DNA of 64,000 nucleotides, taken from assembly GCF_001704115.1 (NCBI RefSeq), contig NZ_CP016895.1, positions 992,001 through 1,056,000 of the forward strand, read 5' to 3'. The position numbers were made by a program, and so were the translations under genes. Every line of letters starts with the position of its first letter. Position 1 is the first letter of the stretch. This document shows positions 9,827 to 18,173 of this stretch, one piece after another. The notes below the pieces were generated by a model. It searched no databases. It was not told the origin of the DNA and saw only the letters and a program-made list of their open reading frames with translations. This DNA comes from Acinetobacter larvae (GTDB taxonomy: Bacteria > Pseudomonadota > Gammaproteobacteria > Pseudomonadales > Moraxellaceae).

Positions 9827-11218
9827 ATGAGAAATCGTTATCTACAAAAAGGAATGTATGCTGCTGTTTTCACAGTTGCTGCTCAAGCTGCTCAAGCCGC
9901 TACACCTGTAGACTTCTCCAATTTGGTTGAACAGGTCAGCCCTGCTGTTGTCAGTGTCAATGTGGTGAAAAAACTTTCTCAAGAAGAATTATTGCAGCAG
10001 CAAGTTCCTGAAATTTTAAAAAGATTCTTTGGTAATCAAATTATTGTCCCACAACAGCGTGCACCGCAAGAAAAGACTTCATATGGCAGTGCTTTTTTCA
10101 TTAGTAAAGATGGTTATCTGATTACCAACCATCATGTGGTGCAAGATGCTTCGAAAGTTACCATTATTCTCAATGATCGCCGTGAGATCGATGCCAAAGT
10201 TGTCGGCAGTGATCAACGCACGGATGTCGCCTTATTAAAAGTTGAAGGGCAGGGTTATCCATCTTTAAATATTGGTAATGTAGATCAACTCAAAGTTGGA
10301 CAACCGGTACTCGCGATTGGTTCGCCTTTTGGTTTTGATTATTCTGCCTCAGCAGGGATTGTCAGTGCTAAATCACGGAATATGATGGAAGAAACGTCAG
10401 TACCTTTTATCCAAACCGATGTCGCGCTAAACCCCGGAAACTCTGGTGGTCCGTTATTTAACCAAAATGGTCAAGTGATCGGGGTGAACTCACGGATTTT
10501 TAGTGGTACAGGCGGTTATATGGGCTTGTCTTTTTCTATTCCCATTGATGTTGCAATGGATATTGCCGATCAATTAAAGAAAAATGGTAAAGTAACCCGT
10601 GCATATTTGGGCGCGTCATTCCAAGATATCGATCGCAATCTTGCAGAGGCTTATAAGCTCGCTAAACCCGAAGGATCATTGATTACCCAAGTCAATCCTG
10701 ACTCACCGGCTGCCAAAGCAGGATTAGAAGCTGGCGATGTCATTATGAAATATAATGGTAGTCCGATTTCGCGTACTGCGGATTTACTTAACTTCTTAAA
10801 CCGCACTACACCGCAACAAAATATCCAATTAGAAGTATTGCGTAATGATAAATCACGTGTGATCAATGTCACCTTGGCACGTGCATTGGATGATACACCC
10901 GCCAAAGGAGAAGCGGGTCAAGTGACTAAGGCTCGTAAAGGACCAACCTTAGGTGTTGCAGTACGTGAATTGTCAGATGTAGAGAAATCACGTTTAGGAA
11001 TAAAAGGTGGTGTGTTAATTCAAGATGTTACGCGTGATGGCTTGGCTGCACAGTCTCGTATGATGCCAGGTGATGTGGTAACTCAGATTAATGAGACTAA
11101 AATTACGACCTTAGATGACTTCATTAATGCAGTTTCTGAGTTGAAAAATAATACCGTTGCTCGCGTGGCGATAATTCGTAATGGGCAGCATGGAATGGTG
11201 GGACTCAGAGTTAAATAA
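9827..11218 (+). CDS. degP: Do-like periplasmic serine protease (DegP/MucD type)
   Basis: This is a 463-aa exported HtrA-family protease/chaperone that degrades misfolded envelope proteins. The signal peptide ends near residue 25 (AAQAAQAA). The trypsin-like domain shows the catalytic triad: His in ITNHHVV, Asp in RTDVALL and Ser in NPGNSGGPL. Two PDZ domains follow: the first around YLGASFQDID...NPDSPAAKAGLEAGDV, the second at the C-terminus around GVLIQDVTRDGLAAQS. The two-PDZ layout fits DegP/MucD rather than DegS. It has its own terminator and is not next to an algU-mucAB cluster here. Confidence 0.93.
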   Translation: MRNRYLQKGMYAAVFTVAAQAAQAATPVDFSNLVEQVSPAVVSVNVVKKLSQEELLQQQVPEILKRFFGNQIIVPQQRAPQEKTSYGSAFFISKDGYLITNHHVVQDASKVTIILNDRREIDAKVVGSDQRTDVALLKVEGQGYPSLNIGNVDQLKVGQPVLAIGSPFGFDYSASAGIVSAKSRNMMEETSVPFIQTDVALNPGNSGGPLFNQNGQVIGVNSRIFSGTGGYMGLSFSIPIDVAMDIADQLKKNGKVTRAYLGASFQDIDRNLAEAYKLAKPEGSLITQVNPDSPAAKAGLEAGDVIMKYNGSPISRTADLLNFLNRTTPQQNIQLEVLRNDKSRVINVTLARALDDTPAKGEAGQVTKARKGPTLGVAVRELSDVEKSRLGIKGGVLIQDVTRDGLAAQSRMMPGDVVTQINETKITTLDDFINAVSELKNNTVARVAIIRNGQHGMVGLRVK

Positions 11219-11234
11219 ATTTAATTTTTGATCG

Positions 11235-11261
11235 AAACCCAGTTTTAGACTGGGTTTTTTT
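11235..11261 (+). terminator. Terminator after the Do-like protease gene
   Basis: The stem AAACCCAG / CTGGGTTT has a short loop and is followed by a run of T. It begins about 16 bases after the protease stop codon. Confidence 0.85.
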
Positions 11262-11638
11262 ATGGGAACTTGTTAGATGCGCTATACGTTGCTCAGTGCC
11301 TGTGGGAGTTTGTATTGTTGAGCATGCTTAGTTAGAAAGCTACATTTAAGTTATTAAAAATAAAAAGTAAATCTTTTATTCAAAAATTAATAAACAATAT
11401 CAATGGTATTGCTTGATAAACACCCCTATAATTGAGAATAATTCTTGTTAACTCTCCTTAACAGTATTTGCTGATGATTTATCGATGTTCTCTGCTCAAG
11501 TTTTGCAGCGTGAAACTTGCAGATTTTTTAGCCGTGATGAGCATAAGCGCCGGGTTTTGTTAGCATTAAAACAATCATTCATCCTATTTGACTTAAATTT
11601 TTTAAAAATTAATCTACCCCATAATGAGTTGATATCTT
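11262..11638. other. Leader region of the siderophore receptor gene
   Basis: This 377-bp stretch between the protease terminator and the TonB receptor ATG has no open reading frame I would support. It holds one Fur-like site (11432-11450). The roughly 190 bases between that site and the ATG are unexplained and may be a long 5' untranslated leader. Confidence 0.5.
11432..11450 (+). promoter_or_regulatory. Fur-box-like site upstream of TonB receptor
   Basis: TTGAGAATAATTCTTGTTA is centred on the palindrome AGAATAATTCT and resembles the 19-bp Fur consensus. The same core, AGAATAATTCT, occurs in the stronger site at 6417-6437. It fits iron repression of the siderophore receptor gene downstream. 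Confidence 0.65.
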
Positions 11639-13837
11639 ATGTCATATCGAAAACTATCTGATCTTAAAAAGAAACAACTGTCTAGAGCCATTCAGCTATT
11701 GATGCTGGGTAGCATCGCAGGATTTGCGAGTAGTCTTTTACATGCTGCTGTAGAAGACCTTGCTGTGGTAAAAAATAGTACAGAGGTACAAGAACTCGAA
11801 ACCATTACTTTACAAGCCAATCAACTTGGAGAAATCACAGAAAATTCTGGCACATATTCACCGGGTAGTATTGCAACAGCAACACGCTTGGTGCTAAAGC
11901 CGAAAGAAACACCGCAAAGTATTAGCGTGATTAACCGTCAGGAAATGGATGATTTCAATCTGACCTCGATTGATGATGTGATGAACCACACTCCAGGTGT
12001 GAGTGTCGTGACCTATGACAGTGAACGCACTGAGTATAATTCCCGTGGTTTTGCCATACAGAATTTTCAGTATGATGGCATTCCGATGCGACGAGATTCA
12101 TCTTATTCAGCGGGAAATACTTTAAGTGATACCGCGATTTATGACCGCATTGAAGTATTAAAAGGTGCCACAGGATTATTGACCGGCATAGGTGATCCCG
12201 GTGCGACGATCAATCTTATTCGTAAAAAACCAACGCAAGATTTACAAGGACATGTTTCCTTAGGGATAGGCTCTTGGCATAAATATCGTGCTGAGCTTGA
12301 TGTGAGTGGACCATTAAATCAACAGGGCAGTATTCGTGCCCGTGGTGTGGCGGCATATCAATATAAAGAATCACAGTTGGATCGTTATGAACGTAAAACT
12401 CCTGTTTTTTATGGAATTGTAGAAGCAGATTTGAGCGATCGGACCTTATTGACCATTGGTGCGGATTATCAGGATTCCAAGCCGAAAAACTCAACCTGGG
12501 GAGGCATCCCGATTTATAATGCCAAGGGCGAGTTTAATGATATGCCGCGGCATTTTAACAATGGTGCGCGTTGGAGTTATTGGGAGCAGTATACGCGAAC
12601 CATTTTTGCAACTTTAGAACATCAGTTTGAGCATGATTGGGTCGCGAAATTACAGCTCAATCATCAAATTAATGGTTATGATACAGCACTGGGTGCTCTG
12701 GCTGCTGGGCATCCCAATCCAGTTGATGGCGCGGGTACCAGTATGTGGGCTGGACGTTATATTGGTGAAACCAAAAGTGATGCTGCAGATATTTATGTGA
12801 CTGGACCTTTTCAGTTATTTGGTCGCACACATGAATTAGTATTGGGCGGTAATATTTCTAAAAGCACATGGAAAAATGATGGTTATGGACCAGAGCCGGG
12901 TTATAACACGCAATTTAATGATTATTATGGTTGGGTCGGTGATGTTCCTGAGCCGAATTGGTCACAGGGCAGTCATTATGATAATCGTGAGACAACACGA
13001 CAAAATGGTCTTTACGCTACATCACGTTGGCATGTTTTAGATGATCTTAAAATTATTTTAGGTGGACGTATTGCCAATTATAAATCTGAGCAAGTGAAGA
13101 AATCTGGAATTTTTGTACCTTATATCGGTGCCGTATATGATTTGAATGACAACTTTGCTTTGTATGGCAGTTATACCACGATTTTTAATCCACAGTCGAA
13201 GCAAGATCGCGATGGTAAAAGCTTAGATCCTTTAGAAGGGCAGAACTATGAAGTCGGACTAAAAGGAGAGTTTTATAATGGGCGTCTCAATACCAGTTTG
13301 GCCTATTTTCAGTTGAAGCAAGATAATTTTGGTGTAGAAATTCCAGGTGTATTAACACCTTCTGGCGGCACAGCTTATCAAGCGATATCAGGCGTAAAAA
13401 CCAAAGGCGTTGAATTAGAAATTACTGGGGAAATTCTACCGCAATGGAATTTGCATGCTGGCTTTAACCATAAAATTTCTAAGCAACAAGGCGAAAAAGT
13501 TTCGACTTTAACACCTGAAAATGAATTTACTTTATATAGCAGTTATAAAATGGACCCTTGGGTTGCTGGGCTGACATTGGGCGGGGGGGTACGTTGGCAA
13601 GATAAAACTTGGGGGCAGGTGAGTAATCCTATCTATAGCCAACAGGTTAAACATGTGGTTGATGATTATTGGGTTGTTGATGCAATGGCTAATTATAAAG
13701 TAAATGATCAATTGGCTTTGAGCTTTAATATTAATAACCTTTTAGATGAAAAATATTACACCATCTTTAGCTGGTATAGCACTTATACTTGGGGTGAAGG
13801 GCGCAATTATAATCTAGGATTAACCTATAAGTTCTAG
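11639..13837 (+). CDS. TonB-dependent siderophore receptor (FhuE/FpvA-like)
   Basis: This is a 732-aa outer-membrane receptor. After a signal peptide of about 36 residues (ending SLLHA) comes the plug domain: ETPQSISVINRQEMDDFN, the DVMNHTPGVSV segment, and EVLKGATGLLTGIGDPGATI. A 22-strand barrel follows, ending in the typical terminal aromatic residue (NLGLTYKF). This layout is that of ferric-hydroxamate/pyoverdine-type receptors. It imports a ferric siderophore using TonB-ExbBD energy. A Fur-like site lies upstream and a terminator downstream. The exact siderophore cannot be told from sequence alone. Confidence 0.9.
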   Translation: MSYRKLSDLKKKQLSRAIQLLMLGSIAGFASSLLHAAVEDLAVVKNSTEVQELETITLQANQLGEITENSGTYSPGSIATATRLVLKPKETPQSISVINRQEMDDFNLTSIDDVMNHTPGVSVVTYDSERTEYNSRGFAIQNFQYDGIPMRRDSSYSAGNTLSDTAIYDRIEVLKGATGLLTGIGDPGATINLIRKKPTQDLQGHVSLGIGSWHKYRAELDVSGPLNQQGSIRARGVAAYQYKESQLDRYERKTPVFYGIVEADLSDRTLLTIGADYQDSKPKNSTWGGIPIYNAKGEFNDMPRHFNNGARWSYWEQYTRTIFATLEHQFEHDWVAKLQLNHQINGYDTALGALAAGHPNPVDGAGTSMWAGRYIGETKSDAADIYVTGPFQLFGRTHELVLGGNISKSTWKNDGYGPEPGYNTQFNDYYGWVGDVPEPNWSQGSHYDNRETTRQNGLYATSRWHVLDDLKIILGGRIANYKSEQVKKSGIFVPYIGAVYDLNDNFALYGSYTTIFNPQSKQDRDGKSLDPLEGQNYEVGLKGEFYNGRLNTSLAYFQLKQDNFGVEIPGVLTPSGGTAYQAISGVKTKGVELEITGEILPQWNLHAGFNHKISKQQGEKVSTLTPENEFTLYSSYKMDPWVAGLTLGGGVRWQDKTWGQVSNPIYSQQVKHVVDDYWVVDAMANYKVNDQLALSFNINNLLDEKYYTIFSWYSTYTWGEGRNYNLGLTYKF

Positions 13838-13842
13838 CAGGA

Positions 13843-13897
13843 AAGCAAACATGCTGTGGGTCATATTTTTGCATAGGCAGCATGTTTGCTTGGTTTT
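13843..13897 (+). terminator. Terminator after the TonB receptor gene
   Basis: The 14-bp arms AAGCAAACATGCTG (13843-13856) and CAGCATGTTTGCTT (13878-13891) are perfectly complementary and are followed by a T-rich stretch. The hairpin starts six bases after the receptor stop codon. Confidence 0.8.
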
Positions 13898-14025
13898 GTT
13901 TGGTTAAAAAAAACAATGCTTTAGAAGTGCACGGAATTCTCTATAAAACTATCAATAAAATAATCAATAAAATAAGCAGTTGACTGTTCAAATGGAATCA
14001 AGGTTAAATAAAAATAATTTTAATT

Positions 14026-14691
14026 ATGGCATTTTATGTGATGCGGTCTTTTCCAGTTATTGAGCCCCTACAACAATTATTTGACCAGCATGCAATTCCT
14101 TATACTATGGAAGAGGATTGGTTGGTTCCATATCATGATTTTGAGCAATATCCCGCTATTCGGATGTTATGGTTTCCCTACGATACAAATGGTTGTTTAC
14201 AAGTAGAAGTATTCCACTCAGATCAAACCCTTATGATTGAGTGTTTTGCTGGTATTGGGGAGAGTAGTGATGAAGCGATTCCAGATGCGCTGAAAAATTT
14301 TTGTATTAATTCATTCCATGTTTTTGCGGTAGCCTTTTGGGGATTAAAACCCGATGACCAAGTTGATGTTATACAGTGGCAGATACAAGATAAAAACTAT
14401 ACGGTGTACCTTGGTGCAATGGGTACGCGCTTAATCAATTTAGACACTTTTCCAGAATTACCCAACCATTGGTTCGAGCAACTTCAGGCACAAATCGAGC
14501 AAGAATCTGATTTAGATCATTTGGCTTGGTTTAGATTATTTGTAGGCAATAATCAGGGGGAGTTAACTGTTGAAGTATTAAAAAATAACGATGTTTGGGA
14601 TGAGATGCAGAATACCATGTGTAAATTAGATTGGGTACTAGCTGATGGTTATTATAGTATTCGTCAGTTTATGATTTTAAAAGAAAATTAG
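14026..14691 (+). CDS. Uncharacterised protein, DUF6348-like
   Basis: This is a 221-aa protein without signal peptide or membrane helix. The segment MIECFAGIGESSDEAIPDAL followed by NF, then SFHVFAVAFWGL, resembles what I remember of the DUF6348 family. The family function is unknown, and this match is from memory. The protein is acidic and rich in Trp, Asp and Glu. It stands alone between the TonB receptor and the accessory patch and probably belongs to that accessory DNA. Translation starts MAFYVMRSF at 14026 with no strong ribosome-binding site. Confidence 0.7.
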   Translation: MAFYVMRSFPVIEPLQQLFDQHAIPYTMEEDWLVPYHDFEQYPAIRMLWFPYDTNGCLQVEVFHSDQTLMIECFAGIGESSDEAIPDALKNFCINSFHVFAVAFWGLKPDDQVDVIQWQIQDKNYTVYLGAMGTRLINLDTFPELPNHWFEQLQAQIEQESDLDHLAWFRLFVGNNQGELTVEVLKNNDVWDEMQNTMCKLDWVLADGYYSIRQFMILKEN

Positions 14692-14762
14692 AGTGAAAAT
14701 GATTTTATTTGCTTGACATACTAAAGTAACAAAAACTTTTAAATGTATTTTGTTCCAGTTTT

Positions 14763-14788
14763 TAGCCATTTTAGCAGTACCATTTTAG
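14763..14788. repeat. Att-like imperfect direct repeat, left copy
   Basis: These 26 bases match 19074-19099 at 23 positions. Both contain TAGCCATTTTAG, then AGTAC, then TTTTAG. The two copies bracket the pdif-like site, both insertion sequences and the split ParB-like gene, and the right copy lies about 150 bases from tRNA-Arg. They may be attachment-site or arm-type repeats of a lost integrase. Confidence 0.45.
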
Positions 14789-14835
14789 AAGTAGTTTAGC
14801 ATTTCCTTGCGGTACTTCTAAAGTTACTGCTAAAA
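14769..14835. repeat. Inverted repeat built from the TTTTAGCAGTA motif
   Basis: The left arm (14769-14793, beginning TTTTAGCAGTACC) and the right arm (14813-14835, ending TTACTGCTAAAA) are nearly complementary over 23-25 bases, with a 19-base loop. There is no T-run, so it is not an ordinary terminator. The arm motif recurs at 19081. Confidence 0.6.
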
Positions 14836-14844
14836 GATCAGGTT

Positions 14845-14991
14845 ATGTTGGCTTCGCATAGATTATCTCATGCAGGAGGTAAGAATTTATCCTCGGAATG
14901 AGGGCAAACTTACACACTTCAAACAGTGGCAAAAGTAGCTGACGGACACGCAGCTGATGTCATAAGGTTGTGGGAGGGGTGGTCTAAATAG
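14845..14991 (+). pseudogene. Short coding remnant with an in-frame TGA
   Basis: One frame runs from ATG 14845 to TAG 14991 (48 codons) and is interrupted only by TGA at 14899. The peptide after the stop reads GQTYTLQTVAKVADGHAADV and then IRLWEGWSK, which looks like real protein sequence. I do not recognise the family. It is most simply the decayed tail of a lost mobile-element gene. Confidence 0.3.
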
Positions 14992-15109
14992 TTTAGCTTG
15001 TCTTTACAATAAACCTGAAATCATATAAACGAGAAAAAACACCTTATTCAAAGGGATAATGTGTTTGGATATAGCTTAAATATTTGATTTAAAATATATA
15101 ATTAACTTG

Positions 15110-15137
15110 GTTTTGTATAAGGTGTATTATGTTAGTT
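15110..15137 (+). other. pdif-like XerC/XerD recombination site
   Basis: The XerC-like arm GTTTTGTATAA (15110-15120), the 6-bp spacer GGTGTA (15121-15126) and the XerD-like arm TTATGTTAGTT (15127-15137) match the form of Acinetobacter plasmid pdif sites (XerC TTTCGTATAA, XerD TTATGTTAATT) with only a couple of changes. It lies ten bases beyond the stop of the split ParB-like gene. I found no second site in inverted orientation nearby, so a complete dif module is not shown. Confidence 0.65.
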
Positions 15138-15329
15138 TTAGGAGAACTTAATCATCATAAGTCAGATCATCTTCATCAATATTAATAAAATCAGGCTTAG
15201 GGTCAACATTAAATTGAACAACAGAAATTAATTTTTTTCCTAAAATTTGGGCTTTCCCAACCCTATGCATGCCATCCATTAATCTCCCTTGCGAACATAG
15301 AATAATAGGATAAGCTAAATCAGCTTCCT

Positions 15330-15337
15330 GAATTAAT
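15330..15337. repeat. IS66 target-site duplication, left copy
   Basis: GAATTAAT directly precedes the left inverted repeat of the IS66 element and is identical to 17857-17864. Eight bases is the normal duplication length for the IS66 family. Confidence 0.95.
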
Positions 15338-15356
15338 GTAAGCATCCGACCAAGCC

Positions 15357-16985
15357 CTATTGATTTTCTAGGGCTTGCCAGTTATGCGGTAATAACTGTT
15401 CGATATGTTTCATTTTATGCGTCGGTAGGCGCTTAAGTACATCACTTAAATAAGCAGATGGATCTAAGCCATTAAGTTTCGCAGATTGAATTAACGTCAT
15501 GATGTTTGCTGCACGTTGACCGCTACGTAATGACCCTGCAAATAGCCAGTTTTTTCTGCCTAAAGCCCAAGGACGCATCTGATTCTCTATCCAGTTATTA
15601 CATATAGGTAGATCACCATCATCCAAATAGCGTGTTAATGCAGGCCAACGTTTGAGGCTATAATTAATCGCCTTAGCTGTAGATGAACTCGGAGGAACTT
15701 TAAGCTGATGCTCTTTGAGCCAGTCATAGAGTTGCTGCATGATCGGTTGACTATCTTGTTGCCTTCGCTGTCTTCGTTGTTCTACTGTACAGTTTGGTAC
15801 CTCTCTTAATTCTGTTTCAACTTGGTAGAGCTGTTGAATCAGTAAAAGGGCTTGTTCAGCAATTAGACTTTTACCACTCACATGCAGTTCATGGAATTTA
15901 CGACGGGCATGGGCCATACAACCAATCTCAGTGATCTGACCCGAAGTAAAGCGTGCTTTATAACCACTATAATCATCACAAACCAGTTGTCCTTGCCATG
16001 TCCTAAGGAAATCTGCAGCATGTTGCCCCGATCTGCTTGGCTGAAAGTCATAGATCACAGCTTGAATAGGACTAAATTGCGTGCTGGCATAAGCCCAGAC
16101 ATAGCCCTTTTTCGGTTTTTTCTCACCAATTTGCATAACCGTTACAGGCGTTTCATCAGCATGAATGACACGGTGTTGTAATAGAACGTGTTTTAATGCA
16201 TCAACCAACGGTTCAAGCTCTATACCACAGCGACCGATCCAGTCAGAGAGTGTTGAACGAGATAAATCAACACCGACACGCTGATACATCAAACGCTGAC
16301 GATACAGAGGTAAGTGATCTGCATATTTAGAAACCAAAACATGGCTGAGTAACTCAGGTGCAGCAATCCCTTTATCAATCACATAGGCGGACATCGCTTG
16401 CTGAGTCAGAGTATCGCACTGATCACAGACCCATTTACCACGGACATGTTGTTCTTTATAAAACTGTGCCGGTCTGAAATTCAGTTTTTCACTGACATCT
16501 TCACCGATACGACGGAGTTGGCAGCCACATGCGCATTGGGTTGATGTAGGTTCATGCTCAATGCGGACTGTTTCTAAGTGTTCTGGCAACTGGCGACGTT
16601 TAGGTGTATTGGCTTTGGCTTTCTGTGTTTTTAGATCGGTTTTATCTGCATTTAACCGTTCCAGTTCTAAATCGACAGCAGCGATATCTTCTTCAACAGC
16701 TTCATCCCACAGATGGATTTGCTTTGTAGTGAGATGTTCATTTTTACTGCCGAATTTATGTTTTTTAAATAGTGCGAGCTCATGCTCATATTTTTTATTG
16801 AGCACTGAAAGGTGTTGATTATGGACTTCAAGATGTTGGTTTAATACTTCAAGGTTTTGGATTTTAACGTCTAATTGTTGGTTGCTTCGGACTATCTTTT
16901 GATGCTGCACGGCCAACTGTCTGGTAAATTCTAGCAGTTGTTCATGGGTGAGTTGGCTTAAATCAGGCATCGTATTCATGGGCAT
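15357..16985 (-). CDS. tnpC: IS66 transposase TnpC
   Basis: This is a 542-aa DDE transposase of IS66. An N-terminal coiled-coil of repeated Q/L/N (LDVKIQNLEVLNQHLEVHNQ) is followed by a zinc-binding segment with CACGCQL and CDQC, then the catalytic domain: Asp in VIHADETPVT, Asp in LVCDDYSGYKA and Glu in CNNWIENQMRP. I chose ATG 16985 because GAGG lies six bases upstream; the open frame extends to 17096 but would overlap tnpB. The stop lies 19 bases inside the left end of the element. Confidence 0.93.
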   Translation of the reverse strand: MPMNTMPDLSQLTHEQLLEFTRQLAVQHQKIVRSNQQLDVKIQNLEVLNQHLEVHNQHLSVLNKKYEHELALFKKHKFGSKNEHLTTKQIHLWDEAVEEDIAAVDLELERLNADKTDLKTQKAKANTPKRRQLPEHLETVRIEHEPTSTQCACGCQLRRIGEDVSEKLNFRPAQFYKEQHVRGKWVCDQCDTLTQQAMSAYVIDKGIAAPELLSHVLVSKYADHLPLYRQRLMYQRVGVDLSRSTLSDWIGRCGIELEPLVDALKHVLLQHRVIHADETPVTVMQIGEKKPKKGYVWAYASTQFSPIQAVIYDFQPSRSGQHAADFLRTWQGQLVCDDYSGYKARFTSGQITEIGCMAHARRKFHELHVSGKSLIAEQALLLIQQLYQVETELREVPNCTVEQRRQRRQQDSQPIMQQLYDWLKEHQLKVPPSSSTAKAINYSLKRWPALTRYLDDGDLPICNNWIENQMRPWALGRKNWLFAGSLRSGQRAANIMTLIQSAKLNGLDPSAYLSDVLKRLPTHKMKHIEQLLPHNWQALENQ

Positions 16986-17053
16986 AGTATGCCTCAAATA
17001 ATGAATACGATGAAATAGAACCTTTGGAGAATAGCAGAATGCCTGAGTTTGGT

Positions 17054-17389
17054 TTAGAGCATGGTGACCACTTGCTGTCGACCAATGCGCTGCCAAGGCA
17101 AACCTTGAATTAATGCCTGTAATTGCTCTGCATTAAGCGAGATGTTTTCTCCTTGATGCTGCCCAGCCCAGTGAAACTTACCTTGTTCAAGTTTTCTAGC
17201 ACATAACCAAATACCGAATCCGTCATGGACGAATACTTTCATGCGATCCCCACGCTTATTGCAGAATAGATAGGCACAGTGTGGTTTAATACAGCCAAAA
17301 GCCTTGAGCACTTGCGTCATTAACGTATCAGCACCAACACGCATATCCATCGGCTGGGTCGAGAGCCAAATTTCATCAATTTTAATCAT
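17054..17389 (-). CDS. tnpB: IS66 accessory protein TnpB (Orf2)
   Basis: This is a 111-aa IS66 Orf2-like protein required with TnpC for transposition; its exact role is not settled. The segments STQPMDMRVGADTL, LFCNKRGDRMKVFVHDGFG and the ending LPWQRIGRQQ are diagnostic. Its ATG overlaps the tnpA stop by four bases (ATGA). Confidence 0.95.
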   Translation of the reverse strand: MIKIDEIWLSTQPMDMRVGADTLMTQVLKAFGCIKPHCAYLFCNKRGDRMKVFVHDGFGIWLCARKLEQGKFHWAGQHQGENISLNAEQLQALIQGLPWQRIGRQQVVTML

Positions 17390-17778
17390 GACATAAGCCG
17401 AGTAATAAAAAGGCTGAGCTCGGTTGCTGACTCAATAGGCCATTCTAAAATCACAGGATATGAGTGATTTTCTGGATTCGGTAGTTCAATACGAATGACC
17501 TTATTCAGTCTTTGCTTTTGATCAGGTGCCATATTCAAAGGAATCGAAATAAATTCAGCCTGAGGATTTACTTGTTCTGAAATGAGTTCTTGCTGTTTGG
17601 CTTTATGTCGCCATTTATAAAGCGTATTTTCATGAATATCATGAAGCTTAGCAATCTCGTTAATCGATGCATTTGGCTGTTTGCAAAGTTTAAGTATTTC
17701 GGCACGTTCAGCTGGACTATATATTTTACGGGCTTTTCTGAATTTTGTTGATGCAGAATTTAGGGTTTCTGAAGTCAT
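17386..17778 (-). CDS. tnpA: IS66 protein TnpA (Orf1)
   Basis: This is a 130-aa protein with an N-terminal helix-turn-helix (YSPAERAEILKLC ... INEIAKLHDIHENTLYKWRH) of the transposase_8/IS3-OrfA type, probably binding the element ends. It is the first gene of the element, 78 bases inside the right inverted repeat, and overlaps tnpB by four bases. Confidence 0.92.
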   Translation of the reverse strand: MTSETLNSASTKFRKARKIYSPAERAEILKLCKQPNASINEIAKLHDIHENTLYKWRHKAKQQELISEQVNPQAEFISIPLNMAPDQKQRLNKVIRIELPNPENHSYPVILEWPIESATELSLFITRLMS

Positions 17779-17856
17779 GATAAATACCTATAAATGAATA
17801 TAGGCACTATCTAAAAAATCTGATGTAATTTAAAGGGGCGTTCACCGGATGCTTAC

Positions 17857-17864
17857 GAATTAAT
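17857..17864. repeat. IS66 target-site duplication, right copy
   Basis: GAATTAAT directly follows the right end of the IS66 element and is identical to 15330-15337. Confidence 0.95.
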
Positions 17865-18173
17865 TGCATGTGTTCAATGATTTCTTGAGTTGTTGGATGG
17901 GAATCTGGATACCAATACGCCTCTTCTAATTCCCTAATTTCTGATAGTGGAATTTCTTTCACCTTAAAATTTTTAGTTAGCTTTACTAGATTATGTACAT
18001 CCCAAATATAGATATCATTTCCAACTTTCCTAAAATGATATTGCTTTCTCATAAAGTTAAAACCAAATTATAAATACAAAATGTATTAAACCATGAAATT
18101 TCCCATTAACCTAAAGAGTAACGATGTTGGAAACTGACCGATTAATATCAAGGCAATGGAAAGAAAGTGATTA

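Larger units (their letters stand above)
14692..15109. other. Non-coding accessory stretch with inverted and att-like repeats
   Basis: No intact gene is supported in these 418 bases. It holds an inverted repeat (14769-14793 with 14813-14835), one copy of a 26-bp repeat shared with 19074-19099, and a short broken reading frame (14845-14991). The mix looks like the scar of an old integrative element. Confidence 0.45.
15338..17856 (-). mobile_element. Complete IS66-family insertion sequence
   Basis: The element is 2519 bp, with matching ends GTAAGCATCCG (15338-15348) and its complement (17846-17856), flanked by the 8-bp direct repeat GAATTAAT. It carries the three usual genes tnpA, tnpB and tnpC in one direction, with tnpA and tnpB overlapping. 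All reading frames are open, so it may still be mobile. It interrupts a small ParB-like gene. The perfect duplication points to a fairly recent single insertion. Confidence 0.95.
15148..18052 (-). pseudogene. ParB-like gene split by IS66
   Basis: The N-terminal part runs from ATG 18052 (MRKQYHFRKVGNDIYIWDVH) to the insertion point at 17857. The C-terminal part runs from 15329 to the stop at 15148 (DLAYPIILCSQGRLMDGMHR, then VGKAQILGKK). Removing the IS66 element and one copy of the 8-bp duplication joins them in frame as EHMQLIQEADLAYP, giving a 125-aa protein. The rebuilt protein belongs to a widespread small family with a ParB/Srx-like fold (LMDGMHRVGKA corresponds to the DGxHR motif), function unknown. 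Neither half alone contains the whole fold, so the gene is inactivated. Confidence 0.85.

Noticed and set aside
14899..14901. TGA as a selenocysteine codon
   Set aside because: No selenoprotein family is recognised and no SECIS-like hairpin follows the codon; gene decay is simpler.
18053..18173. Possible second pdif site on the other side of the ParB-like gene
   Set aside because: I searched by eye for the inverted motif; only weak AT-rich similarity exists, not good enough to call.
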